From: Flavobacterium johnsoniae UW101
GTDB lineage: Bacteria > Bacteroidota > Bacteroidia > Flavobacteriales > Flavobacteriaceae
NCBI RefSeq assembly: GCF_000016645.1
Contig: NC_009441.1
Span: 2,790,001-2,854,000, forward strand
Length of the DNA stretch: 64,000 nucleotides
Direction: 5' to 3'
Notes under the pieces: model-generated
The model's input: only the letters and a program-made list of their open reading frames with translations
Told to the model about the DNA's origin: nothing
The model's database searches: none
In this document: positions 1 through 8,088 of the stretch, one piece after another
How the letters are laid out: each line of letters opens with the position of its first letter
Numbering within the stretch: position 1 is the stretch's first letter
Position numbers and translations under genes: made by a program

Positions 1-183
1 AACCAGAAATTGTCTGAGCAGAGAGCAAAAGTAGTGATGGATCTTTTAATAGAAAAAGGAGTAAATCCTGCTAACTTAACTTCAAAAGGTTACGGAGCTT
101 CAAAACCAGTAAAATCAAATAAAACAGCTTCTGGCAGAGCAGAAAACAGAAGAACAGAAATTGTTTATTTAGGCAATTTATAA
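1..183 (+). CDS. OmpA family protein, C-terminal fragment
   Basis: The window opens inside this gene; only the last 60 codons are present, ending in TAA at 181-183. The visible part is the end of an OmpA-like peptidoglycan-binding domain: LSEQRAK, then a GYG-x-SKP segment, and a final GRAENRRTEIVYL, which is the typical closing pattern of the family. Such domains hold the outer membrane to the cell wall from the periplasmic side. The missing N-terminus could be a beta-barrel, a lipoprotein or a TPR/WD40 module, so the full architecture is unknown. A terminator hairpin follows closely, so this is the last gene of its transcription unit. Confidence 0.9.
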   Translation, partial: NQKLSEQRAKVVMDLLIEKGVNPANLTSKGYGASKPVKSNKTASGRAENRRTEIVYLGNL

Positions 184-203
184 TCTGTAGATAATATATA
201 CCC

Positions 204-237
204 AAAAAGCCATTCTTAATTGAGTGGCTTTTTTTAT
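204..237 (+). terminator. Rho-independent terminator after the OmpA-like gene
   Basis: An AAAAGCCA arm and its complement TGGCTTTT flank a short AT loop, and a T run follows. It lies 20 bp after the stop of the OmpA-like gene and about 60 bp before pyrF. Confidence 0.8.
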
Positions 238-295
238 TTTTGCATACTTTTTAAAAAGAATCATTTCTTTGAAACAGAAGTTCTAAAAAACTAAT

Positions 296-1117
296 ATGAC
301 AACACAACAACTACACGAACAAATTCTTCAAAAAAAATCATTTTTATGCGTTGGCTTAGATCCTGATTTAAGCAAAATTCCAGCTCATTTATTAGAAACC
401 GAAGATCCTATTTTCGAATTTAATAAAGCCATAATCGATGCTACTCACGATTTAACTGTTGGCTACAAACCTAATACGGCTTTCTTTGAAGCTTATGGAA
501 TCAAAGGATGGATGTCTCTGCAGAAAACGATCAATTACATCAACGAAAATTATCCTGATATTTTTACGATTGCCGATGCAAAACGCGGTGATATCGGAAA
601 TACTTCAAGCATGTATGCAAAAGCTTTTTTTGAAGATTTAAATTTTGACAGTGTAACCGTTGCTCCTTATATGGGAAAAGATTCTGTTGAACCTTTTCTG
701 GCTTTCGAAAACAAACATACCATTATGCTGGCACTGACTTCTAACGAAGGCGCTTTCGATTTTCAGACTTTAAATACAAACGGAACAGAATTATACAAAC
801 AAGTTTTGGAAACGTCTAAAACGTGGAAAAACAGCCAAAATTTAATGTATGTAGTGGGTGCTACAAAAGCAGAATATTTTGCTGATATAAGAAAAATTGT
901 TCCAGATAGTTTTTTATTAGTTCCGGGAATTGGAGCACAGGGCGGAAGCTTGTCTGAAGTATGCAAATACGGAATGAATGATAAAATTGGACTTTTAGTA
1001 AATTCTGCAAGAGCTATTATATACGCTTCAAAAGGAACTGACTTTGCTGAAAAGGCCAGGGAAGAAGCTTTGAAAGTACAGCAGGAAATGGCTGAGATTA
1101 TTGATTCTAAGTTTTAA
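296..1117 (+). CDS. pyrF: Orotidine 5'-phosphate decarboxylase
   Basis: PyrF converts OMP to UMP, the last step of de novo pyrimidine synthesis, in the cytoplasm. At 273 aa it matches the longer type 2 form of the family rather than the roughly 230-aa type 1 enzyme. FLCVGLDPD (residues 16-24) is the N-terminal substrate-binding strand, and [10 protein letters not shown] (94-103) carries the catalytic Asp-Lys-Asp cluster with Lys96 as the proton donor. VPGIGAQGG near residue 210 is the phosphate-binding loop. The ATG at 296 begins directly at the conserved N-terminus. No other pyrimidine gene is adjacent. A palindromic intergenic repeat follows it. Confidence 0.96.
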   Translation: MTTQQLHEQILQKKSFLCVGLDPDLSKIPAHLLETEDPIFEFNKAIIDATHDLTVGYKPNTAFFEAYGIKGWMSLQKTINYINENYPDIFTIADAKRGDIGNTSSMYAKAFFEDLNFDSVTVAPYMGKDSVEPFLAFENKHTIMLALTSNEGAFDFQTLNTNGTELYKQVLETSKTWKNSQNLMYVVGATKAEYFADIRKIVPDSFLLVPGIGAQGGSLSEVCKYGMNDKIGLLVNSARAIIYASKGTDFAEKAREEALKVQQEMAEIIDSKF

Positions 1118-1138
1118 ATAACTTTATAAATAGATTAA

Positions 1139-1223
1139 CCGCAAAGTTCGCTAAGGTTTTTCGCAAGGTTCGCAAAGAAAAACTTTGCGTTCATCGCGTA
1201 AATCTTTGCGAACTTTGCGGTTA
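1139..1223. repeat. Palindromic intergenic repeat, 'aaccgcaaag' family
   Basis: The segment begins with AACCGCAAAGTTCGC and ends with GCGAACTTTGCGGTTA, which are reverse complements, with further internal copies of CGCAAAG and CTTTGCG. It can fold into a long hairpin. The same family occurs at about 4213-4345 and 4598-4674. Here it separates pyrF from the BtuF-like gene. Confidence 0.8.
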
Positions 1224-1239
1224 AAAAAAAATCTAAATA

Positions 1240-2040
1240 ATGAAACAACTAAAAGACCAGCTTGGTGCTTTACATTCTTTTGAAACTGCTCCAAAACGAA
1301 TTATTTCGCTTGTACCTTCTCAAACCGAATTATTGTATGATTTAGGCTTAGAAGAGAAAATCATCGGAATTACAAAGTTTTGCGTTCATCCGTTTCATTT
1401 TAAATCTACCAAAAAGATTGTAGGCGGAACGAAGAAAATTCATTTCGAAAAAATAAAACTTCTTGAACCGGATATTATTATTTGCAATAAAGAAGAAAAC
1501 ACAGAAGAAATTGTAAACCAATTAAAGGAAATTTGTCCGGTTTGGGTTACAAATATTATTTCTATAGAAGATAATTTTCAGATGATTTCAGATTTTGGTC
1601 AGTTGTTCAATTGCAGAACCGAAGCGCAGAAATGGAATGATAAACTGACTTTCGCCTTGAGCGATTTCAAAAAATACATTCAAGATATTGAAATCAAAAA
1701 GGCAGCTTATTTTATTTGGAAAGATCCGTACATGGTTGCAGGAAACGATACTTATATAAATGAATTATTAAAGCTGAATCATTTTAAAAATATCTACGAA
1801 GACAAAGGACGTTATCCTGAAATAGAACTCAAAAAAATGCGCTTAGAAGGCGATCCGGATATTGTTTTTCTTTCTTCAGAACCGTACCCTTTTAAAGAAG
1901 AAGATGCTTTTGAAATAGGAAGATTTACGCATCACGCCAAAACCATTTTCGTCGACGGAGAAATGTTCTCTTGGCACGGCAGCCGATTGTTAAAGGCTTT
2001 CTCGTATTTTAAATTACTTCACGAAAGGTTGAAAAATTAA
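1240..2040 (+). CDS. BtuF-like helical-backbone metal/cobalamin-binding protein
   Basis: A 266-aa protein with the periplasmic-binding fold of the BtuF/FecB class. The N-terminal strand RIISLVPSQTELLYDLGL, the KIVGGTKKIHFEKIKLLEPDIII block and the later WKDPYMVAGNDTYINELL block are typical of cobalamin-binding BtuF-like proteins. Family members usually carry corrinoids or iron chelates to an ABC importer. No signal peptide or lipobox is visible: the protein starts MKQLKDQLG. No permease or ATPase gene is nearby. Either export uses another route, the true start is missed, or the protein works in the cytoplasm. It is convergent with the AraC gene and their ends overlap by 4 bp. Confidence 0.8.
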   Translation: MKQLKDQLGALHSFETAPKRIISLVPSQTELLYDLGLEEKIIGITKFCVHPFHFKSTKKIVGGTKKIHFEKIKLLEPDIIICNKEENTEEIVNQLKEICPVWVTNIISIEDNFQMISDFGQLFNCRTEAQKWNDKLTFALSDFKKYIQDIEIKKAAYFIWKDPYMVAGNDTYINELLKLNHFKNIYEDKGRYPEIELKKMRLEGDPDIVFLSSEPYPFKEEDAFEIGRFTHHAKTIFVDGEMFSWHGSRLLKAFSYFKLLHERLKN

Positions 2041-2957
2041 TTAAATGAATTTCTAAATTCTAAAGGTGAAAGGTCGGTTTTACTTTTGAAAAGTTTATTA
2101 AAAGATTGCGGATATTCGAAACCTAATTTATAAGCAGTTTCACTTACACTCAGGGTAGTTGTGGTAAGAAGTTCTTTTGCCTTTTCAATAATTTTATTAT
2201 GAATATGATGCTGTGTGCTTTGTCCGGTCAGCGAGCGCAGCATATCGCTGAGATAATTTGGCGTAACATTTAATTGTTCTGAAATATACGCGACAGTTGG
2301 TAATCCTAATTTCTCAACTTTATCACTTTCAAAATATTCAGAAAGAAGAAGTTCCAGTTTAGTTAAAAGCGTATTGTTTGCATTTTTTCGGGTAATAAAC
2401 TGTCGGTTGTAAAAACGATTGCAATAATTAAGAAGCAGTTCAATATGAGAAACCATTACATCTTGACTGAAAGCATCAATAGAAGACAGGTACTCTTGTT
2501 CGATATTCTGCATAATTCCTGTAATCATTGTTTCTTCTTTTTCTGAAAGATGCAATGCCTCATTAACAGCATAAGAGAAATATCCGTACTCTTTTATTTT
2601 TTTTGCCAAAGCATAATTCTGAATAAAATCAGGATGAATGACTAACATTGAGCCAGATACCGAAGAATCCATTGGCACTTCTGTAGAAATAACTTGGCCT
2701 GGCCCCATAAATGTCATAACTCCTTCATCAAAATCATAATAATTTTGACCGTATCTCATTTTTCCTTTAAATCCTCTTTTTATCGAAATCGTATAGAAGT
2801 TATAAATCACACTCTTTAAATTATTATCAAATTGACAACTTATATCTCTCATATTCACAAAACTTACCAAAGGATGATCTGGTTTTGGAATTTGTAACAA
2901 TTGATGTAATTCTGAAATAGAGGTAATGTTATACGGAGTATGATCTTCTTTCTTCAT
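2037..2957 (-). CDS. AraC family transcriptional regulator
   Basis: A 306-aa regulator. The N-terminal 190 residues resemble the cupin-like sensor of AraC proteins (YNFYTISIKRGFKGKMRYG, then FDEGVMTFMGPGQV). The C-terminal 100 residues hold two helix-turn-helix motifs: VAYISEQLNVTPNYLSDMLR, and LSVSETAYKLGFEYPQSFNKLFK followed by LSPLEFR. It lies 69 bp downstream of the aldo/keto reductase on the same strand, a common pairing in which the regulator controls the reductase in response to a small molecule. The effector cannot be read from the sequence. Its stop overlaps the stop of the convergent BtuF-like gene. Confidence 0.92.
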   Translation of the reverse strand: MKKEDHTPYNITSISELHQLLQIPKPDHPLVSFVNMRDISCQFDNNLKSVIYNFYTISIKRGFKGKMRYGQNYYDFDEGVMTFMGPGQVISTEVPMDSSVSGSMLVIHPDFIQNYALAKKIKEYGYFSYAVNEALHLSEKEETMITGIMQNIEQEYLSSIDAFSQDVMVSHIELLLNYCNRFYNRQFITRKNANNTLLTKLELLLSEYFESDKVEKLGLPTVAYISEQLNVTPNYLSDMLRSLTGQSTQHHIHNKIIEKAKELLTTTTLSVSETAYKLGFEYPQSFNKLFKSKTDLSPLEFRNSFN

Positions 2958-3026
2958 CGCTTTAGGTTTAATACAGGAAAAGCTGTCATAAAGATAACTT
3001 TTCCTGTAGATTTTTTTTCTGATTTC

Positions 3027-4037
3027 TTATAGATTAACAGATTTCATTCCAGATTCATCATAACGATTTCCGGTAATCGTTCCTAGAGGAATAATGTTTT
3101 CCAATCTGTTCAACTCTTCAGTAGTCAGGACAAGCTGAGCGGCCTCGATATTTTGCTCTACATATTTTACTCGCTTTGTACCAGGAATGGCTAAAAATCC
3201 TTTAGAAGCAACCCATGCTAAAGCCAATTGCGAAGCAGTAATTTTTCTTTCGTCGGCGATAAGTTTTATTTCATTTAAAAGTTCAATGTTTTTATAAAAT
3301 TGTTCTCCTTGAAAACGAGGAATTGATCTTCTAAAGTCATTTTCGGCTAAGTCATCCGGATGTTTTATTTCTCCCGAAATAAAACCTCTTCCCAGAGGCG
3401 AATAAGCTACTACACCAATTTGAAGCTCTTGTAATGTTTTTATAATTCCGTCTTCTTCAATACTTCTTTCAAAAAGGGAATATTCACTTTGAACTGCCGT
3501 TAGAGGGTGAATGTTGTGCGCTTTTCTAATGGTTTCAGAAGAAACCTCAGAAAGACCAATATAACCAACCTTTCCTTCTTTTACCAAATCAGACATTGCC
3601 TGAACTGTTTCCTCTATTGGAGTATTAGGATCAACACGGTGCAGGTAGTATAAATCGATATAATCTGTTCCAAGATTTTTAAGAGAACGTTCTACTGCTT
3701 TTTTTACATATTCTTTTTTGCCATTAAACTGCCAGGTAAGTTCTTCATTGTCATTAATCTCAAAACCGAATTTTGTAGCAATTATGTAAGCATCACGATT
3801 TCCTTTTATAGCTTTTGAAATTAATCTTTCATTTGCCAGCGGACCATATAAATCTGCTGTATCTAAAAAATTACCGCCTAGCTCGAGTGAGTGGTGAATT
3901 GTTTTTATAGATTCAGTTTCGTTTGCTTTACCATAAATATCATTTCCTGCAATCTGACTCATTCCCATGCAGCCTAAACCAATATTGGGAACAACAAGTC
4001 CCTGATTTCCTAAATTAACTTTTTTGATAGTACTCAT
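3027..4037 (-). CDS. Aldo/keto reductase
   Basis: A 336-aa NADPH-dependent oxidoreductase of the AKR superfamily, similar in pattern to the AKR13/YakC-like group. The catalytic tetrad is visible: Asp59 and Tyr64 in FLDTADLYG, Lys89 in IIATKFGF and His133 in YYLHRVDP. VAYSPLGRGFISG and the late IPGTKRVKYVEQN segment are the cofactor-binding signatures. It should reduce small aldehydes or ketones in the cytoplasm; the physiological substrate is not evident. It probably forms a unit with the AraC gene just downstream on the same strand. Confidence 0.93.
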   Translation of the reverse strand: MSTIKKVNLGNQGLVVPNIGLGCMGMSQIAGNDIYGKANETESIKTIHHSLELGGNFLDTADLYGPLANERLISKAIKGNRDAYIIATKFGFEINDNEELTWQFNGKKEYVKKAVERSLKNLGTDYIDLYYLHRVDPNTPIEETVQAMSDLVKEGKVGYIGLSEVSSETIRKAHNIHPLTAVQSEYSLFERSIEEDGIIKTLQELQIGVVAYSPLGRGFISGEIKHPDDLAENDFRRSIPRFQGEQFYKNIELLNEIKLIADERKITASQLALAWVASKGFLAIPGTKRVKYVEQNIEAAQLVLTTEELNRLENIIPLGTITGNRYDESGMKSVNL

Positions 4038-4212
4038 AATTACTGTTTTAATTTTAAATCAAAATTGATTTAGCAAAGATCCGTCAGTATTACTTTTATA
4101 AAGTATCTAAATCTCGTGTAGTTGTATCCAAAATGAGTATTTTTTGTTTTTAGGTTTTCTTTGTTATAGTAAGTAGACAAAATTTTGTGTCAAGTTATTG
4201 ATATATGTGCTT

Positions 4213-4345
4213 AACCGCAAAGAGCGCAATCCCGATAGCTATCGGGAACGCAAAGTTCGCAAAGTTTTTTACACAAAGCTTTGCGAACTTTGCGTTTGTA
4301 TACAAAACCTCTTGAGAAAAAAACTTTGCGCTCTTTGCTGTAAAA
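4213..4345. repeat. 'aaccgcaaag' palindromic repeat with inserted 16-bp palindrome
   Basis: Several alternating CGCAAAG and CTTTGCG words form an extended hairpin as at 1139-1223. After AACCGCAAAGAGCGCAA the repeat is interrupted by the perfect palindrome CCCGATAGCTATCGGG (4231-4246), and the repeat then resumes with ACGCAAAG. This looks like one repeat element nested in another. Confidence 0.7.
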
Positions 4346-4396
4346 TATGCTCAAAGTAAAGCAGCTTGAAACAAAGAAAACCTGAAACTAAACTTA

Positions 4397-4552
4397 TATA
4401 AAAAAAGAATGCCGACATCTCGAAGACGCCGGCATTATTTAACTAACCAAAACCAAAATAATAAATAACCAGTTTATTACATTACAAATGTCCGACATAT
4501 ATCAATCTTATGCTGTTAAGATCTTGTTATTACTTTGTTGGATATAAGTTAA
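4397..4552 (-). repeat. 156-bp duplicated element, copy 1, with terminator hairpin
   Basis: Nearly identical to 4708-4864; I count only about eight differences. Read on the minus strand, it ends with a GCCGGC-type hairpin followed by ATTCTTTTTTT, the form of a rho-independent terminator, preceded by a conserved AT-rich stretch of about 120 bp with no usable ORF. It could be a small RNA gene or the 3' end of a lost gene. In this copy one base pair of the hairpin is disrupted (GCCGACATC instead of GCCGGCATC). Confidence 0.7.
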
Positions 4553-4597
4553 TGTTTAAAAATTGCAGTTGAAGTTTCTTTTGGATTGTACTTTTTA

Positions 4598-4674
4598 ACC
4601 GCAAAGAACGCTAAGATTAGCGCAAAAGTTCGCAAAGTTTTTACATAAAGCTTAGCGTTCTTTGCGGTTAAAAT
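4598..4674. repeat. 'aaccgcaaag' palindromic repeat
   Basis: The left arm AACCGCAAAGAACGCTAAG and the right arm CTTAGCGTTCTTTGCGGTT are perfect reverse complements, spaced by about 38 bp. Third copy of the family in the window. Confidence 0.8.
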
Positions 4675-4707
4675 TATGTTCAAAATAAGTTAACCTGAAA
4701 CAAAAGA

Positions 4708-4864
4708 TTATAAAAAAAGAATGCCGGCATCTCGAAGACGCCGGCATCATTTAACTAACCAAAACCAAAATAATAAATAACCAGTTTATTACATTACAAA
4801 TGTCCGACATATATCAATCTTATGCTGTTAAGGTTTTGTTATTACTTTGTTGACCATAAGTTAA
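4708..4864 (-). repeat. 156-bp duplicated element, copy 2, with terminator hairpin
   Basis: Second copy, 311 bp after the first. Here the hairpin has a perfect 8-bp stem (ATGCCGGC with GCCGGCAT) and a T run on the minus strand. The conserved portion continues away from the hairpin to CATAAGTTAA, so more than the terminator is maintained. Confidence 0.7.
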
Positions 4865-5048
4865 GATTTTTGGTTTTAGAAAAGATGGCGCATTTTTGAC
4901 CCTGAAGTAATTCCAGAAAGAAGAATGCATGTCTGGTGTTCATGAAGTAAATGCTTTTAATGACCCTGGATTGGCAATTGCAGCCAGATAAAAAGATGCT
5001 AAGATTCTGAGATGCTAAGGGACTAAGTTTCAGAATTATTTAAATAAT

Positions 5049-5083
5049 AAACCCGACAGGTTTTAAAAACCTGTCGGGTTTAA
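5049..5083. terminator. Strong bidirectional hairpin downstream of purU
   Basis: A near-perfect inverted repeat, AAACCCGACAGGTTTT with AAAACCTGTCGGGTTT, flanked by AT-rich sequence. It lies about 70 bp after the purU stop on the minus strand and could terminate purU. Confidence 0.7.
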
Positions 5084-5151
5084 TTTTATTGTCAGACTGA
5101 GCGAAGTCGAAGTCTTTTTAGGTAAAGAAAAACCTTTGTCCCTTTGAACCT

Positions 5152-6006
5152 TTAAGAAAAAACAACTGTCTTATTACTGTAAACCATTGTTTTTCTCTCA
5201 GAATGTAATTTTATAGCTCTTGCCAGAACGATACGTTCTAAGTCACGGCCTTTCATGATAAAATCTTCAACAGAGTGAATATGAGAAACTCTGGCAATAT
5301 CCTGTTCAATAATTGGGCCTTCGTCTAATTCTTCGGTTACGTAGTGGCTTGTTGCCCCAATAATTTTTACTCCGCGTTTAAAAGCTGAGTGATAGGGCTT
5401 AGCACCCGGAAAAGCAGGTAAAAATGAATGGTGGATATTTATAATTCTATTTTCGTAAAGTTCAATCAATTTTGGCGTAATAATCTGCATATAGCGCGCC
5501 AAAACAATAAAGTTGATTTCATATCGCTTTAATAGTTCAATTTGTTTGGCTTCACCTTCTTCCTTATTGTCTTTTGTAAAAGGCACACAATGAAACGGAA
5601 TGTCAAAACGTTCTGCAATCGATCTTAAATCATTATGATTACTTATGATAACCGGAATTTCTACATTTAATTCGCCCGCGCTGTATCTTCCTAAAATATC
5701 AAACAAGCAATGATCGTATTTAGAAACAAACAATGCCATTTTTGGTTTTTGTTCCTGATTGTACAAATCCCATGACATATTAAAATCAGCGGCGAGGGTT
5801 TTATCAAATTCTTCTTTTAAGCTTTCAATGGTAATTTTATGATTGGCGAATTCGCATTCCAATCGCATAAAAAATACATTTTGCTCCACATCAACGTGCT
5901 GGTCGATGTACATAATATTTCCTTCTACTCTCGCAATAAAAGTAGTCACTGCAGCAATAATACCTTTTTGGTCTTTACAGTGAATAAGAATGGTTATTTT
6001 TTGCAT
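5152..6006 (-). CDS. purU: Formyltetrahydrofolate deformylase
   Basis: PurU hydrolyses 10-formyl-THF to THF and formate, balancing the one-carbon pool for purine and glycine metabolism. The 284-aa protein has the usual two parts: an N-terminal ACT-type regulatory domain (ITILIHCKDQKGIIAAVTTFI, residues 4-24) and a C-terminal formyltransferase domain. The hydrolase triad is present: Asn190 and His192 in INIHHSFLPAFPGAKPY, and Asp228 in TEELDEGPIIEQD. Length and order fit the family. It is a single gene, with a DUF4197 lipoprotein gene upstream on the same strand. Confidence 0.96.
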   Translation of the reverse strand: MQKITILIHCKDQKGIIAAVTTFIARVEGNIMYIDQHVDVEQNVFFMRLECEFANHKITIESLKEEFDKTLAADFNMSWDLYNQEQKPKMALFVSKYDHCLFDILGRYSAGELNVEIPVIISNHNDLRSIAERFDIPFHCVPFTKDNKEEGEAKQIELLKRYEINFIVLARYMQIITPKLIELYENRIINIHHSFLPAFPGAKPYHSAFKRGVKIIGATSHYVTEELDEGPIIEQDIARVSHIHSVEDFIMKGRDLERIVLARAIKLHSERKTMVYSNKTVVFS

Positions 6007-6027
6007 TTTTGGTTATTTTGGTTAGTG

Positions 6028-6100
6028 ACAAAGTTGCAAAGATTCAGAGTTACAAAGGTTTCTCTGCCCCTTTGTAACTTTGTTCCTTTGTAACTTCAGA
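6028..6100. repeat. 'ttgcaaag/ctttgtaac' imperfect palindromic spacer repeat
   Basis: Words of the form TTGCAAAG, TTACAAAGG, CCTTTGTAAC and CTTTGTTCCTTTGTAAC alternate on both strands between purU and the upstream gene. Similar words occur at 5136-5155, 35753-35800 and 56025-56162. This appears to be a family of low-complexity palindromic spacers. Confidence 0.55.
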
Positions 6101-6106
6101 AAAAAA

Positions 6107-6826
6107 CTATTTTCCGTCCTGCATTGCAAAAACGCTTTTTAATAAAGGCGTTGTTCTTGCACTGATATTGTTACGGATTTCTTTTTCTTCAACAGCAATC
6201 ATTTTAAAAACACCAGATAAAGCCTGAGTTGTCGTATAATCAGTTAAATCTGGATTTACTTTTTTAACTAATGGAATTGTGTTGTATTTGTTAATGATTT
6301 TTGTCCAGACTACATCGGCACCTACTTTTTCAAAAGAACTTTTAATTACCGGATTAAATTTTCCGTATAAAGCAGTTGTGGTGCTTCCTTGTAAATAACT
6401 TGTTGCAGCGCTGTCGTTTCCTAATAAGATGTTCTTAGCATCTGTAAACGACATATTTTTTACAGCCGAAACAAATATTGGAGTTGCTTCTTTTACCGCA
6501 TCTTCGGCAGCGCGGTTCAGCATTTTAATTCCTTCATCAGCAAGAGAACTCAAACCTACTTTACGTAAAGTGGCATCAACTTTTTGTAATTCTTCCGGCA
6601 TTAAAATTTTTACAGCTTCATTTTTATAAAAGCCGTCTACAGCGGTTAATTTACTCACTTGTTCAGTAATTCCTTTATTAAGGGCTTCTTTTAGTCCAGA
6701 AGCAATGTCAACACCTCCAACTCCAGGAATCTGAGATGACAGCTGAGGTAATTGATTTAGAGTTTGTTGTACCTGCGCACAAGAAGTAAGTGAAAATGTT
6801 ACGGCTAATAGTAAAATCTTTTTCAT
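6107..6826 (-). CDS. DUF4197 domain lipoprotein
   Basis: A 239-aa protein with a lipoprotein signal (MKKILLLAVTFSLTSC, lipobox LTSC with the lipidated Cys at residue 16). The body (GLKEALNKGITEQVSKL, then VDGFYKNEAVKILMPEEL, then LLGNDSAATSYLQGSTTTALYGKF) matches the DUF4197 family as I remember it, widespread in Bacteroidota and Proteobacteria. The function of the family is unknown. The mature protein should be anchored at the periplasmic face of a membrane. It is an isolated gene with a consensus -7 promoter box 24 bp upstream of the ATG. Confidence 0.88.
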   Translation of the reverse strand: MKKILLLAVTFSLTSCAQVQQTLNQLPQLSSQIPGVGGVDIASGLKEALNKGITEQVSKLTAVDGFYKNEAVKILMPEELQKVDATLRKVGLSSLADEGIKMLNRAAEDAVKEATPIFVSAVKNMSFTDAKNILLGNDSAATSYLQGSTTTALYGKFNPVIKSSFEKVGADVVWTKIINKYNTIPLVKKVNPDLTDYTTTQALSGVFKMIAVEEKEIRNNISARTTPLLKSVFAMQDGK

Positions 6827-6849
6827 TAGTAGGGGATTTGTTTAAGTTT

Positions 6850-6857
6850 CAAAAATA
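6850..6857 (-). promoter_or_regulatory. -7 box of the DUF4197 gene
   Basis: On the minus strand TATTTTTG fits the Bacteroidota -7 consensus TAnnTTTG exactly. Transcription would begin near 6845 and leave a leader of about 19 nt before the ATG at 6826. Confidence 0.6.
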
Positions 6858-6969
6858 CTACTTATTCAAAAACAAAGCCACAATTTTATTTAAAGCGAAC
6901 TAACATTTTGTTGTAAACTTAACATCACAAGTTTTAGCAGCTTAGAATTGCAGTTTCTTAACAACTTAT

Positions 6970-7533
6970 CTAGGGCCAGGACATTCGAATAGTATAATCC
7001 CAGTACGATTTGCTTGAAATGTAATCAGGCTGTAACTGCATTATTGGTCTATTAGCAGCATCAAAATATCGAACACGAATAATTTTTTCTTTCGAATCAT
7101 CTTTCATTTCGATATTTCCTTCGGCATCATCAATTAGTTTCTTTTTCTTTAAGTACAAAGCAGGTTTTTCGATTGTGAATTCTATTACGGCTTCTTCTTT
7201 TAGTTTTAGTTTACAGCCAATTAAATTTCCATTGCTGTCAAGAGATTCAATTTTTCTTAAATAATTATTTTCATAATAATAGATTTCAAAAGCAATGCTG
7301 CATACTCCTTTTTGAAGTTTGTTATCAGACAATCTAAAACGAAGTATTTGATTTTTTTGATTTGTAAATTCAATAGAGCCATTTCCCTGAGCATCCACAT
7401 CGTTGCGCAAAACTCTCACAGGTTTTGAGAACTGTTTAATTCGATCAATATAAACTTGGTAATTTCCCGCAGATTGTGCAAATGAAGAAACGCACAGGAA
7501 AAGCCCGGCGAATAGAAAGAAAAAAGATTTCAT
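6970..7533 (-). CDS. Hypothetical secreted protein
   Basis: 187 aa with a clear signal peptide (hydrophobic FFFLFAGLFLCVSSFA, cleavage probably after the Ala before Gln20). The mature part is rich in beta-strand patterns (YQVYIDRIKQFSKPVRVLRN, AVIEFTIEKPALYLKKKKL) with no motif I recognise. It contains two or three Cys, one at the pair GVCSIAFEIYY. It lies 32 bp downstream of the Coa1-like membrane protein on the same strand, so the two may be cotranscribed. Function unknown. Confidence 0.75.
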   Translation of the reverse strand: MKSFFFLFAGLFLCVSSFAQSAGNYQVYIDRIKQFSKPVRVLRNDVDAQGNGSIEFTNQKNQILRFRLSDNKLQKGVCSIAFEIYYYENNYLRKIESLDSNGNLIGCKLKLKEEAVIEFTIEKPALYLKKKKLIDDAEGNIEMKDDSKEKIIRVRYFDAANRPIMQLQPDYISSKSYWDYTIRMSWP

Positions 7534-7565
7534 TTATGAGATTGTTGTTTGGTTCAATAGATTTT

Positions 7566-7982
7566 TTATTTCTGCAGTAAATCTATTTCTTCTTCGGTTT
7601 TTTCAATGTAAACAGTTAGTTCACTGTATTTCCACTTTCCTCTTTTTTCTGCTGTAACAAACAAAGTTCCTTTTCCTTTTGGACCTTTGAGCGGAATTTC
7701 TAAATTGCAATTACCACTATTATTTGCCGTGCTGATATTGCCAGAAACCATTCCGTCAGTTTCAATTGGACTTCCTAGTTTTTCAATCACTAATTTATTG
7801 TTTTGAGCGGCAGCTATAGATTCTTTATAAGCATCAGAATCTTTCATCATTGAGGTAACGCCAAAAAATATTCCGGCAATGAAAAGGCCAAAAAGAGTAA
7901 GAAGACCTAAACATCCGGTTGGAACGAACCATTTCCAGTTTCTGTCCCACCAATTTTTTTGAGGCTGATGATCGTTTTGCAT
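7566..7982 (-). CDS. Coa1-family small membrane protein
   Basis: 138 aa. A short basic N-terminus rich in Trp (NWWDRNWKWF) leads into one transmembrane helix (LGLLTLFGLFIAGIFFGV, about residues 23-40). A periplasmic domain follows with NNKLVIEKLGSPIETDGMVSGNIS and KGKGTLFVTAEKRGKWKYSELTVYIE. This pattern resembles the cytochrome c oxidase assembly factor Coa1 family, whose bacterial members are uncharacterised single-helix proteins. A role in respiratory enzyme assembly is only suggested by the family name. It probably forms a pair with the secreted protein just downstream. Confidence 0.75.
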   Translation of the reverse strand: MQNDHQPQKNWWDRNWKWFVPTGCLGLLTLFGLFIAGIFFGVTSMMKDSDAYKESIAAAQNNKLVIEKLGSPIETDGMVSGNISTANNSGNCNLEIPLKGPKGKGTLFVTAEKRGKWKYSELTVYIEKTEEEIDLLQK

Positions 7983-8088
7983 AGTTAAAAAGGCTTAGTT
8001 TAGAAAATTTTATAAGCCCGAAATATACAATTATTCTTCTTAATCTTAGAAGTTTAATTACCTGCTAAAAAAAGATTTTAATTATACT

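Larger units (their letters stand above)
4038..5151. other. 1.1-kb noncoding gap filled with repeats
   Basis: No convincing ORF is present. The gap contains, in order: the upstream region of the aldo/keto reductase; an 'aaccgcaaag' palindrome (4213-4345) interrupted by a perfect 16-bp palindrome; the first copy of a 156-bp element (4397-4552); another 'aaccgcaaag' palindrome (4598-4674); the second 156-bp copy (4708-4864); a GC-rich terminator-like hairpin (5049-5083); and a lone half-site of the 'gcgaagtcgaag' repeat family (5091-5114). The two blocks with a common layout, 311 bp apart, point to a local tandem duplication. Confidence 0.75.
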
